A stretch of DNA of 64,000 bases. Source: Thiothrix caldifontis. Its GTDB lineage: Bacteria > Pseudomonadota > Gammaproteobacteria > Thiotrichales > Thiotrichaceae. The stretch lies in assembly GCF_900107695.1 (NCBI RefSeq), contig NZ_FNQP01000002.1, forward strand, positions 121,341 through 185,340, in the 5' to 3' direction. Made by a program: the position numbers and the translations under genes. This document shows positions 1-9,400 of this stretch, in pieces. The notes beneath the pieces are model-generated. The model had not been told where the DNA came from, ran no database searches, and worked only from the letters and a program-made list of their open reading frames with translations. Positions within the stretch are counted from its first letter, which is position 1. The number at the start of each line of letters is the position of its first letter.

Positions 1-55
1 AAAACAAAACAAAACAAAACAAAACAAAACAAAACAAAACAAAACAAAACAAAAC
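1..55. repeat. (AAAAC)n pentanucleotide tract
   Basis: Eleven uninterrupted copies of AAAAC open the window, followed by AT-rich non-coding sequence. It could be a true microsatellite, but its position at base 1 fits a contig end where assembly stopped in a simple repeat. No function can be read from it. Confidence 0.9.
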
Positions 56-750
56 AATAATCAGATAATTAAAATTCGCTAACAATAAGGTGCTCAGCCC
101 TAATCAATAAGAGCTTTACCGACAATACGTAAAATACCCCACCACTCCAAAACGGTCACACACGAATAGGCAGCACACTTGCCATTAATACTTAGTTGCT
201 CAGTAACTCATAGACCACCCTCTTGCTGCTATAGCTTATGTTTATATTATTCAGCATAGTTTAATTTTATTCAATATTTTCTATGATAAGCTTTGTAAAT
301 TTTAGCCAATTTATTTTGATAATGCATAAAAATAAATTATCAAAAGCTTGCGTTGCATCGTCGCAATTAGCTTTCGTATAAGATGCAATATCTTGAGATT
401 TTGTTCTGGACAATGGGGAGTACCTTAATTATCCACGTACAGCGCAAAAATCACCCGATTCGGCACTTCCATCTGCATTACCTCCAACGCACTCGCAGTT
501 CGGCATGTAAGAATATTGGAATATAACGAATAATTGATATTTATCACGCTTTCGTTAATTAATAAATTTATTTGATTTGCAAATCAATAAAAGCACCTAT
601 CCCTATCAGGGTACACGCTAGAATCCGGCGCATAAAATATAGTATGCTGCTTGCCACTTTAGGAGTGCACCACCGTCCAATCCGTACACCTTGGGCTAAA
701 CAACGGTGCATCTCACAGGATTCCAAAATGTCTTTGACGGAGGAGCCTCA
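56..750. promoter_or_regulatory. AT-rich upstream region of the qmo operon
   Basis: No credible gene is present. Structures seen: a perfect 10-bp inverted repeat TTTTGATAAT/ATTATCAAAA (314-323 and 336-345), the 12-bp palindrome GATTTGCAAATC (574-585), the short dyad CCCTATCAGGG (601-611), and a -10-like TATAGT (638-643) without a convincing -35. The palindromes are candidate operators for a regulator of qmo. The only short open frame (572-754) runs over the qmoA ribosome-binding site and looks non-coding. Confidence 0.4.
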
Positions 751-2031
751 ATGACGGATGTCGTTGCAACCAACCAGACCATTATCGTCGTCGGCGGCGG
801 TATCAGTGGCATGACCACTGCACTCGAAGCAGCCGAAACGGGTAAGCAGGTCATTTTGCTAGAAAAACGCCCTTACTTAGGGGGACGTGTTTCCCAGCTT
901 TACAAATACTTCCCTAAAATGTGTCACCCGACCTGCGGTCAAGAAATCAATCAACGCCGCATTAAGATGAACAAAAATCTCACGGTGATTACGCAGGCGG
1001 AAGTTTCCAACATCAGCGGTGAAAAGGGCGATTACACGGTTTCCGTGACCATTACCCCGCGTTACGTCAATAGCAATTGCACCGCTTGCGGCGACTGCGC
1101 CAAGGCTGCCACGACTGAATTTGACGACGAATTCAACTACAACCTCGGCAAGCGCAAGAGCGTTTACCTGCCTAACGCAATGGCATTCCCGCAGCAATAC
1201 GTGATTGACCAGCGCATCATTGGCACTGCCGAAGCCGACGCTGCCAAAGCTGCCTGCAAATACGGCGCAATCGAGCTGGATCAGCAAGTCGAAACCCTCG
1301 ACCTGAAAGCCGGTGCGGTGGTGTTTGCGACAGGTTGGAAGCCTTACGACGCGAACAAGATTCAGCCTTACGGCTACGACCGTTTTGCCAACGTCATTAC
1401 CAACGTCGAATTTGAACGCTTGATGGATCCACATGGCCCCACCAACGGCAAATTGCTGCGCCCTTCCGACGGTAAAGAAGCGAAAAACATCGCCTTCATT
1501 CAGTGCGCGGGTTCGCGGGATAAAAACCATCTGGCGCATTGCTCACGCATTTGCTGCATGGCCTCCCTCAAGCAAACCAACTACGTGCAAGAAAAGTTTG
1601 GTGACGACGGCAAATCCACGATTTACTACATCGACATGCGGGCGATTGACCGGTTTGACGATTTCTACCAAAACGTGCAAGCCAACCCGAACGTCAGCTT
1701 CATCAAGTCCAAAGTCGCCAAGATTGAGGAAGACAAAGCGACCGGCAACCCTGTCCTGCACGGCGTGAATACCGAAGGCTACCACCGTTACGCCAACCAA
1801 CACGATCTCGTGGTATTGGCAACCGGCATGGAACCCAGCGTGGATTTCAAAGGTTTCCCGATCAAGATTCTGGTCAACGATGAAGGCTTCATCGAACATG
1901 ACGACAGCAACGGCGGCATTTTTGCGGCTGGGGTTGCCTCCGATGCGCTGGACGTAAACCGCGCAGTTCAACACGCCACGGCTGCGGCCTTGCGTGCGGT
2001 GCAAGTCGTCAATCAGGTAGCAGGAGCATAA
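751..2031 (+). CDS. qmoA: QmoA, HdrA-like FAD/Fe-S subunit of the Qmo complex
   Basis: A 426-residue HdrA-type flavoprotein expected to carry electrons to or from APS reductase; in sulfur oxidisers it accepts electrons released by sulfite-to-APS oxidation. An N-terminal dinucleotide fold (IVVGGGISGMTTALEA) binds FAD. Cysteine motifs follow: MCHPTCGQE near residue 55, CTACGDC near 108, and the HdrA signature CAGSR...HCSRICCMASLKQ near 255-280. I chose ATG 751 because GGAGGAG at 739-745 precedes it; an in-frame ATG at 706 would add 15 atypical residues. It is the first gene of qmoA-qmoB-hdrC-hdrB; its stop lies 1 nt before the qmoB start. The cofactor-binding motifs are seen directly; the direction of electron flow is inferred from the sulfur-oxidiser context. 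Confidence 0.93.
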   Translation: MTDVVATNQTIIVVGGGISGMTTALEAAETGKQVILLEKRPYLGGRVSQLYKYFPKMCHPTCGQEINQRRIKMNKNLTVITQAEVSNISGEKGDYTVSVTITPRYVNSNCTACGDCAKAATTEFDDEFNYNLGKRKSVYLPNAMAFPQQYVIDQRIIGTAEADAAKAACKYGAIELDQQVETLDLKAGAVVFATGWKPYDANKIQPYGYDRFANVITNVEFERLMDPHGPTNGKLLRPSDGKEAKNIAFIQCAGSRDKNHLAHCSRICCMASLKQTNYVQEKFGDDGKSTIYYIDMRAIDRFDDFYQNVQANPNVSFIKSKVAKIEEDKATGNPVLHGVNTEGYHRYANQHDLVVLATGMEPSVDFKGFPIKILVNDEGFIEHDDSNGGIFAAGVASDALDVNRAVQHATAAALRAVQVVNQVAGA

Positions 2032-2032
2032 G

Positions 2033-4249
2033 ATGAAAATTGGTGGTTATCTGTGTACGGGTTGCGGCATTGGCGACCGTCTTGACACTAAATCCCTCGA
2101 ATCAGTAGCCGTGCGCGAAGGTCGGATTGGCTTCTGCAAGACCCACGACTTCCTGTGCAGTCAGGCAGGCGTGGACATGATCAAAGCCGACATGGCAGCG
2201 GAAGGCGACGACAAAGTAACCAAAGCGGTCATTATGGCGTGTTCGCGCCGTGCCAAAACCGAAAGTTTCAACTTCGGGGCAGTGCCAACCGCGCGCGTCA
2301 ACTTGCGTGAAGGTGTCATCTGGATTCGTCCTGAAGGCAGCGAACACGACGAAACCACGCAGGAAATGGCAGCCGACTACATCCGCATGGGTTGCGCCGA
2401 AGTCAAAGCGATGCAACAAGCCGATGCCAGCGGTGAGCAAGGCAAAAACAACCACATTATGGTGGTCGGCGGCGGCATTACCGGCATGACGGCGGCACTC
2501 GAAGCCTCCAAAGCCGGTTACTACGCCAGCATTATCGAAAAATCCGACCGTTTGGGCGGCGTGATGGGGCAACTCAAGCAACGCCAGCCGGAACATTCCC
2601 CGTTCCAAAACCCGCAAGATACCGGCGTTGCCGCGTTAATTGCAGCGGTGGAAGCGGATGACAAAATCACGGTTTACCTGAATTCTACCATTGCCAAAAC
2701 AGCGGGTGCACCGGGTCGTTTCGAGGTGGATATTGCCTCTACCGTAGGCGCAGGCACGCACGCTGAGTTTGGCGCGATTGTGCAAGCCACCGGCTTCACC
2801 CCTTACGATGCTAACAACCTGCCAGAATTCAGCTACGGCAAATCGCCGAACGTTGTGACCCAACTGGAACTGGAAGCACTGGCTCGCGCCGCAGGCGATG
2901 GCCCAATCAAACGTGCTGACGGCAAAGTGGTCGAAAACGTGGTATTCGTGCAATGCGCGGGTCAACGCAGTACCAAGGAAGGGCATTTGTCCTACTGTTC
3001 GGGTCATTGCTGCGCTACCAGCATCAAGCAGGCGATGTATTTCAAAGACAGTAACCCTGACATTGAAACCACCGTATTGTTTGACGACATCCGTACACCG
3101 GGTGTAGGCGGCGAAAACTTCTACCGCAGTGCGCAAGACAAGTTTGTGACTTTCCGCAAAGGCAAAGTTTCCACGGTTGACGTGAAGGGCAATGAGCTGC
3201 AAGTCAATTTCAAGGATTTGATCCTTGACGAAGACGCGCAGATGGGTGCTGATCTGGTGGTATTGGCGACGGGTATGTTACCCAACTCCGGTACTGACAT
3301 CGACACCATGAAGGACAAGGATGCCAACGGCGAAGTGAAAGTTTCCGTCGAATCCATCCTCAACCTGAACTACCGCCAAGGGCCGGATATGCCGCAATTG
3401 GTGAACGGTTTCACCGATTCGCATTTCATCTGCTTCCCGTATGAAACCCGCCGCACGGGTATCTACAGTGCAGGCCCGGTACGCCGCCCAATGGATGCCG
3501 CGCAAGCGCAAACCGACGCGATGGGCGCGGTGATGAAAGCGATTCAAGCGATTGAAAACTCCGCGATTGGTCGCGCTGCCCACCCACGTTCCGGTGACTT
3601 GAGCTTCCCGTCATTCCGTAAAGAAGGTTGTACCCAGTGCAAACGCTGCACGGTGGAATGCCCGTTCGGTGCGATTGACGAAGACGAAAAAGGCTACCCG
3701 AAATACAACGAAGCGCGTTGCCGCCGTTGCGGGACGTGCATGGGTGCTTGCCCGGTACAGGTTATTTCCTTCAAGAACTATTCCATCGAAACCGTCGGGG
3801 CGCAATTGAAAGCTGTCGACGTGCCAGATGAGTTCCAAGAAAAGCCGCGTATTTTAGTACTGGCGTGTGAAAACGATGCCTACCCCGCCCTCGACATGGC
3901 AGCGATGAAACGCAACGAATCCAGCGCGTTTATCCGCGTGATTCCAGTGCGTTGCCTCGGTTCGACCAACACCATCTGGATCAAAGATGCACTGGGTAGC
4001 GGCTACGACGGCGTGGTGATGATGGGCTGCAAAAAAGGCGCAGATTATCAGTGCCATTTTGTCAAAGGCTCGGAAATGGCGCATGTTAGGATGGCGAAAA
4101 TCGGCGACACCCTGTCTACCATGAACCTCGAAGCCGATCGCGTCGCGGTGCATGAAGTCGCCATTACCGACATCGACCGCGCACCCAAACTGCTGGATGA
4201 GATGGTTGAAGTGATTAACCGTGTCGGCCTCAGCCCGTTCAAGTTCTAA
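2033..4249 (+). CDS. qmoB: QmoB, HdrA/MvhD-like subunit of the Qmo complex
   Basis: A 738-residue protein. After a short N-terminal Cys-containing segment comes an FAD fold (VVGGGITGMTAALEASKAG, near residue 143), then the HdrA-type cluster motif CAGQR...YCSGHCCATSIKQ (near 320-345), then two ferredoxin-type 4Fe-4S motifs, CTQCKRCTVECP and CRRCGTCMGACP (near 535-575). The C-terminal ~130 residues (RILVLACENDAYP...VRCLGSTN...GCKKGADYQCHF) match the MvhD family, which links HdrA-like proteins to other redox carriers. AGGAG at 2022-2026 is its ribosome-binding site. Length and domain order are standard for QmoB. It should form a soluble complex with QmoA and the two following Hdr-like subunits. 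Confidence 0.93.
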   Translation: MKIGGYLCTGCGIGDRLDTKSLESVAVREGRIGFCKTHDFLCSQAGVDMIKADMAAEGDDKVTKAVIMACSRRAKTESFNFGAVPTARVNLREGVIWIRPEGSEHDETTQEMAADYIRMGCAEVKAMQQADASGEQGKNNHIMVVGGGITGMTAALEASKAGYYASIIEKSDRLGGVMGQLKQRQPEHSPFQNPQDTGVAALIAAVEADDKITVYLNSTIAKTAGAPGRFEVDIASTVGAGTHAEFGAIVQATGFTPYDANNLPEFSYGKSPNVVTQLELEALARAAGDGPIKRADGKVVENVVFVQCAGQRSTKEGHLSYCSGHCCATSIKQAMYFKDSNPDIETTVLFDDIRTPGVGGENFYRSAQDKFVTFRKGKVSTVDVKGNELQVNFKDLILDEDAQMGADLVVLATGMLPNSGTDIDTMKDKDANGEVKVSVESILNLNYRQGPDMPQLVNGFTDSHFICFPYETRRTGIYSAGPVRRPMDAAQAQTDAMGAVMKAIQAIENSAIGRAAHPRSGDLSFPSFRKEGCTQCKRCTVECPFGAIDEDEKGYPKYNEARCRRCGTCMGACPVQVISFKNYSIETVGAQLKAVDVPDEFQEKPRILVLACENDAYPALDMAAMKRNESSAFIRVIPVRCLGSTNTIWIKDALGSGYDGVVMMGCKKGADYQCHFVKGSEMAHVRMAKIGDTLSTMNLEADRVAVHEVAITDIDRAPKLLDEMVEVINRVGLSPFKF

Positions 4250-4262
4250 GGAGGATGCTGGA

Positions 4263-4898
4263 ATGACTACTGCTGTCAATCAAGCGATGGTTGAAAAATA
4301 CAAAGGCAACTTCCTCAAAGAAGTGACGGATAACGTCGAGGAAGGCAACTGGGTCAAAATGTGTATGCAATGTGGCGTATGTTCCGGTTCGTGCCCGCTG
4401 GGGCCGCACTGGGATCACCCGCCGCAAGAACTATTCATGATGATCCGCGCCAACAAGCGTGAGGAAGTGCTGTCGTCCACCTCGATGTGGATGTGTACCT
4501 CGTGCTACAACTGCGTGGCACGTTGCCCGCGTGGTCTGCCGATTACGCACATCATGCACGGCTTGGCGCACTACGGTAAGCGCATGGGCATGAAACCCAA
4601 GAACCAGCCGACGGAAAAATTCGGGCAAATGTTCTGGGACAACCTGATCAAGAAAGGTCGTGTCAACGAGCTGAAACTGGGTCTGGGCTTGTACTTCAAA
4701 GACGGTTTCGCCGAAGGCGTGAAAGTGTCGATGGGCAAGCAAAAACTGGGTATGAACATGATGAAAGCCAAGCGTATGTCACCGATGGAAATTCTCGGTG
4801 GGCATGGCGTTAGCGATCTTTCTGGCTTCCACGCCATGCTGAAAAAAGCCGAAGAGCTGGAAGCAGCACGTGTCGGCGCAAACACTGACGCGAAATGA
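4263..4898 (+). CDS. hdrC: HdrC-like 4Fe-4S subunit (replaces the Fe-S half of QmoC)
   Basis: A 211-residue HdrC-type protein with two closely spaced 4Fe-4S motifs, CMQCGVCSGSCP (near residue 37) and CTSCYNCVARCP (near 80). It would pass electrons between QmoAB and the CCG-type HdrB partner. ATG 4263 is preceded by AAGGAGG (4248-4254), which also overlaps the qmoB stop; a start at 4221 would lie inside qmoB. In sulfate reducers this function is fused to a membrane cytochrome b part in QmoC. Here the protein has no transmembrane segments, so the complex appears soluble or depends on a membrane subunit encoded elsewhere. The qmoAB-hdrCB arrangement is known in some sulfur oxidisers. Confidence 0.9.
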   Translation: MTTAVNQAMVEKYKGNFLKEVTDNVEEGNWVKMCMQCGVCSGSCPLGPHWDHPPQELFMMIRANKREEVLSSTSMWMCTSCYNCVARCPRGLPITHIMHGLAHYGKRMGMKPKNQPTEKFGQMFWDNLIKKGRVNELKLGLGLYFKDGFAEGVKVSMGKQKLGMNMMKAKRMSPMEILGGHGVSDLSGFHAMLKKAEELEAARVGANTDAK

Positions 4899-4914
4899 GG
4901 AGGATGAGGTAACA

Positions 4915-5814
4915 ATGGCAAAGCATGAATATTCTTACTACCCCGGCTGTTCTTCCCAGAAGGGAGCATCGTCTTCCAACCTGGAAAAGTCGGTGGAAAC
5001 CCTGTGCGAAGAGCTGGACATCAAGCTGAATCCAATCCCGGATTGGAACTGCTGCGGCGCATCCATCGGTTATGCTGGCGGTGGCGAATTGCCACGTATG
5101 ACGCTTTCCGCGCGTAACTTGGCCTTGTCCGAAAAGCATCACCCGGATCAGGACGTGGTAGCCACTTGCGCGGCTTGCTGGCTGAATACCCGCGAAGTGC
5201 AGGAACGCTTGAACCACAACCCGACCCTGAAAGCCGAAACCAATATTGCGCTGCAATCGGTGAAGCTGGAATACAAGGGCAACAAAAAAGTCCGCCACAT
5301 GGTGGAAGTGTTGATCGAAGACATCGGCTACGATGTGCTGGGTTCCAAGGTTAAAAAGCCGCTGGAAGGTCTGAAAATCGCCGGTTACGTCGGTTGCCAA
5401 ACCAACCGTCCGTTCGGGATTGCCGGTGAATCGTTCGAGAACCCGATGTATCTGGACAAGATGGTCGAAACCCTCGGTGCGGAAGCCCTCACCAAGTACG
5501 ACAAAAAAGTCGCTTGCTGTAGCGGTGCGCTGATGTTCTCCGAACCCGAAAAAGGTCAGGCATTGGTCAAGGACATCATCGAATCCGCTTACGACAGCGG
5601 CGCGAACATGATTGTGACCCCTTGCCCACTGTGCCAAGCCAACGTTGAAATCTACCAAGATGACATCAATGCGCGTTACAAGACCAATTTCGATATGCCG
5701 GTCATGTACTACAGCCAGTTGATGGACGTGGCATTCGGGCGTTCCGCATTGGATGCAGCACTGAATGGCAATATCATCCAGTCCAAGAAACTGCGTGAAA
5801 TTGCTGACAAATAA
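4915..5814 (+). CDS. hdrB: HdrB-like CCG-domain subunit
   Basis: A 299-residue protein with two complete cysteine-rich CCG domains: YYPGC...NCCGASIGYAGG...CAACW in the N-terminal half and YVGCQTNR...ACCSGALMFSEP...CPLC in the C-terminal half. In heterodisulfide reductase HdrB, such domains hold the catalytic non-cubane 4Fe-4S clusters. Here the likely role is electron transfer between QmoAB-HdrC and a quinone-linked or thiol partner; the substrate cannot be told from sequence. GAGGAGGATGAGG (4897-4909) gives a strong ribosome-binding site for ATG 4915; it starts within the hdrC stop region, suggesting coupled translation. It is the last gene of the operon, followed by a terminator at 5847. 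Confidence 0.9.
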   Translation: MAKHEYSYYPGCSSQKGASSSNLEKSVETLCEELDIKLNPIPDWNCCGASIGYAGGGELPRMTLSARNLALSEKHHPDQDVVATCAACWLNTREVQERLNHNPTLKAETNIALQSVKLEYKGNKKVRHMVEVLIEDIGYDVLGSKVKKPLEGLKIAGYVGCQTNRPFGIAGESFENPMYLDKMVETLGAEALTKYDKKVACCSGALMFSEPEKGQALVKDIIESAYDSGANMIVTPCPLCQANVEIYQDDINARYKTNFDMPVMYYSQLMDVAFGRSALDAALNGNIIQSKKLREIADK

Positions 5815-5846
5815 GCGATAACTAACCGTTTATCGCACGTTTAGGG

Positions 5847-5874
5847 AAAAGGGGGCATAATGCCCCTTTTTTCT
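5847..5874 (+). terminator. Rho-independent terminator of the qmoAB-hdrCB operon
   Basis: A GC-rich stem (GGGGCAT/ATGCCCC) flanked by an A-run and followed by TTTTTTCTT. A weaker dyad, GCGATAA...TTATCGC, lies just before it at 5816-5837. Confidence 0.85.
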
Positions 5875-5893
5875 TGCCAAGGAATTGATAAAC

Positions 5894-6370
5894 ATGAAAA
5901 CCACCACATTATTAACGCTGGCTGTGGCACTCTCCGGCAGCGTTTTTATGGCAGCATGTTCGGACAAAACTGCCACGACGAGTACCACTGGCACTTCTTC
6001 CCCACAAGCAACGGATATTAAAATGGTCGATTTAGTTAAAACGGATGTAAAAGTAGGCGACGGCGCAGAAGCTACCGCTGGCAAGATGGTTTCTGTGCAT
6101 TACACCGGCTGGTTGTATGACGAAGCCGCTGCTGACAAACACGGCAAGAAATTTGACAGCTCCCGTGATCGTGGGCAGCCTTTCCAATTCCCACTGGCTG
6201 GTGGTCAAGTGATCAAAGGCTGGGATGAAGGCGTACACGGCATGAAAATCGGCGGGCAACGCACCCTGATTATCCCACCTGAAATGGGCTACGGGGCACG
6301 TGGCGCGGGCGGCGTGATTCCACCGAACGCCACACTGGTATTTGACGTTGAGCTGCTCGGCGTTCAGTGA
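5894..6370 (+). CDS. FKBP-type peptidyl-prolyl isomerase, lipoprotein
   Basis: A 158-residue protein. Residues 1-22 form a lipoprotein signal ending in MAAC, so Cys22 is the probable lipidated residue and the protein is anchored in the cell envelope. From about residue 65 there is a full FKBP domain: [67 protein letters not shown]. It should speed proline isomerisation during folding of exported proteins. AAGGAA (5879-5884) precedes; ATG 5894 gives the cleaner signal peptide than an upstream TTG at 5885. It stands alone between two terminators and converges on the giant surface gene, whose exported products could be clients, but that link is speculative. Confidence 0.9.
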   Translation: MKTTTLLTLAVALSGSVFMAACSDKTATTSTTGTSSPQATDIKMVDLVKTDVKVGDGAEATAGKMVSVHYTGWLYDEAAADKHGKKFDSSRDRGQPFQFPLAGGQVIKGWDEGVHGMKIGGQRTLIIPPEMGYGARGAGGVIPPNATLVFDVELLGVQ

Positions 6371-6375
6371 TTTAG

Positions 6376-6408
6376 CAAAAAGGGGGCTTAAAGCCCCCTT
6401 TTTTTAAT
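6376..6408. terminator. Bidirectional terminator between FKBP gene and surface-protein cluster
   Basis: An A5-GGGGGCTT-T/A-AAGCCCCC-T7 hairpin, symmetrical with U-tracts in both directions, sits between two convergent genes. It overlaps the stop region of the giant - strand gene at 6404. Confidence 0.9.
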
Positions 6409-9400
6409 CCACCACGACTTCGTAGAACACTTCACCGCTGGAACCTGCTTTGAGCTTGCCAGTGAACGACCAATCCAATGCTGTGCCGTTTTGGGTCGGC
6501 GTGCAAGCCGTCAGTTCTGGCGGGGTTGTGCCGCAACCCTGCCCTGCACCACCAAGCTGGGTGAACGCTGGAACAGTGTCGTTGACCACCAGTTCGTCCA
6601 GTTCGCCATTACCGATATTTTCGTAGGCAATGGTGTAACGCAGGGTTTCACCCGGCAACGCTACACTGCCGTCGATATCGCGCGTGGTATTCCAGACAGA
6701 CTTTTGCAATGACAGTTTGCCTTCACCACCCACTGGCTCAGACGATGTGCCGGAGGAGGTTTTGGTGATATCGGTGCGGGTTTGTTCTACTACAGCAAGT
6801 CCGCTACTACCGTCACCAAACACAAAGCTGCTGGTGATGTCGAGCGTGTGGCTTGCGCCGGAAGTGGCATTCGCCGGGGCAAGCACTTTTGCCAACAGAC
6901 ACAACTTGTCACCTGCGGTCACGTTGATACTGCCAGTAATCACCGTATCAGCGTTATCCAGTTGCGCATCACAGTTGTTGTCGAGCAATAAGCTAACACC
7001 CCATTCCAACCCTGTGGGTTTAGCCGTTTCCGCCAAACTGAAGCTGACGCTACCGTCGGTTTTGGCCTGGAAAATGTGCGGGTAAGCCACCGTGGTGTAC
7101 GGCAAAATCACCTGTGTATTTTCCAGCGTGAACGTCGGCAGTTTGGCATCCCCGAAATCCTGATCCGTTACATCCGCATTTGTGACTGTTACGGTCAGGG
7201 TGTTATCCGTGGTGGAAACATAACCATTCGGGTCATTAACCTCTGGCGGGCAAACGGTCGGTGCCTGGTGGTTTTCCTTGGCGGCTTCGTACAACACATA
7301 ATTGTCCGCCGCAGCGGGTTGTACGTTGTCGAAGTGGTAACTGCCATCTGCCCCGGTTTTGGTGCTGCGGCAACTGCCTGCGGCGGTATCCTGCAAGACA
7401 ATGGTCACATCCTTGATACCTTTCTCCGCTGCATCGTTAATGCCGTTGACATTGGTATCGTTATAGACCTTGCCCGACAGGGTAAAACCGCTATCGCCAA
7501 TGGTGATGGCGTAATCCTCCACCTCACCGTCCTGAGCTGTACCGGTTGGCACGCTGGTGCTGGCAGTGCCGGTGGCAATGCTGCTATCCGTGGTCAGACG
7601 CAGGCGCAGGTAACTGTTGCCCGGTGTGGTATCGGCTGGCAGGTTGTTCCAGGTCAACGCTACGATCTTGTTGCTTGCGCCAGTGGGAACATTGACCGTT
7701 GCGGCCTCGCTGGTATCGAATACGCCATTGCGATTGAAGTCGAGCCAGCCGACCAGTCGCGCCGGGCTGCCGCTGGTGTTGTTGACCGTAACGTTGAGGC
7801 TGTAGTCTTGCGCACCGTTTGCCAGTACTGGGAAATTGGCAATGCCGTCTTCATCATCGCTTCCGGCAGTATCATCACCCGTGCCATCCGCCCCACCGTT
7901 GGCAGTGTTCTGGCTCTGGTTTTCCTTGTCAGGGGCAGTCGTCCCCAAATACGCCTTGGGTGTCATTGCCAACCAATGGCTGGCATCGCCGTAGCTGGCA
8001 GGAGCGTCGCCAAAGTCTTCCTGAACAATGTCCATCCCGATAAAACTGAGTAGTTCCGTACCCGCGTCATCACCGAAATCATCATCACCGACGATGACCA
8101 CCACATGCTTGATACGGGCTGAGGTGGCACTATCCACAAAACCAACCCAACGGCTGGATTGGTTGCCACAGGCGGTATCTGTACCGGGCGTGGTACTGCC
8201 GCACAGATTCTGGTTCACGGCGGTGGTTGTCGTGCCGTTATGCAGGTCAGTGGGTGTAACCGGAATATCACCACCGATCCGGTTGCCGCTGCTATCCAGT
8301 AAGCGCAGCCAGGCAGGGCGGGCATAACCATCGGTACGGGTTTCCAGATCGCCGAACCATGCGCCGAAACTTTTCACCGGCGTTGCAAAGGTAAATCTCA
8401 CCGCATTGGGGGTCTGGTTGTCACCACCGGTATCCGTCCAGAAAGCGGGTTGGGTTACAGTGTCATACAAGCTGGCAGGGCGTGGAGCAACATCCTGCAT
8501 GGTGGCAGCAGTGCTCAGGGAAGCCCCCGATGTATGCTCACTGCCAAGGCAGGGTGACGCTGGCTGGATATTGACACGGGTGACATCCACCGCCACCCCA
8601 TAGGTAGAAAATAACGCCGGTTCTGAGGCCGCCAGACTGCGGGCAGTGGTTCCCAGCCAAGGCACAATCTTGCCGGAGGTCGGCAACCCGGCAGCACTGC
8701 GCCAGGTATCATCCAACGTATCGGTTTCATTGCGTGAAGCTACGCCAGTACCGGATACCTCTTTACTGATATAAGGGCTGATGGCAGCATCGGTTGCACC
8801 GCCACCGCCCGGTGTACAGGTGAATATATCGAAACCGAAATCCACGGTCGTGGTGTTACCGGCAGTCACCGTGACACCGGTACGGGGATGGCTAGTACCG
8901 ATCAACGCACCCACGGGCAGGTCAGAATCTGTAGTATCCACATTGACCCGGTAAGTGCCGGGATCAAGGTCGGGGAAGGTATACGTGCCGTTGGCAGCCG
9001 TTTCCACAGTGGTCACCAAAGTGTCATCCGTGACATCGGCGGGCGTGCCATTATCGCGGTACAAAGACACGGTAATCAGGCCAATGCCGGGTTCTGCCCC
9101 GTTTTGAAGGTTGGACTGGTCATCATCGCGGAACACCGTGCCGCTGAGCGTGCCTTTGGCAATGACGGTGAGCGCGTAATCTTCCACCTCACCGTCGGAA
9201 GCTGCCGTCGTTGCACCCAAGCCTGACGTTGATGACCAGCGGAAACGGGCGTAGGTTTGCGCCGTTGTCGTATTGGACGGAACGTTGACATTGAAGGCAA
9301 TAATACCCGCTGCTGCATCGGTATCGCTTGCGCCATTATCCAGAAGGTCGGTGGCAACCTGTTCACCGGCATCGGCAAAGTCGCCATCACCATTCCAGTC

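Noticed and set aside
572-754. 60-codon frame before qmoA
   Set aside because: It runs over the qmoA ribosome-binding site, has Arg/Ile-rich atypical sequence and no ribosome-binding site.
4263-4898. QmoC membrane subunit
   Set aside because: Only the two Fe-S motifs are present and no hydrophobic helices follow; HdrC-like is the better call.
7076-8053. Long + strand open frame opposite the giant surface gene
   Set aside because: Its codons are the antisense of repetitive, Asp/Thr/Gly-rich coding sequence; no signal, motif or ribosome-binding site supports it. The same applies to other antisense frames throughout 6404-27796.
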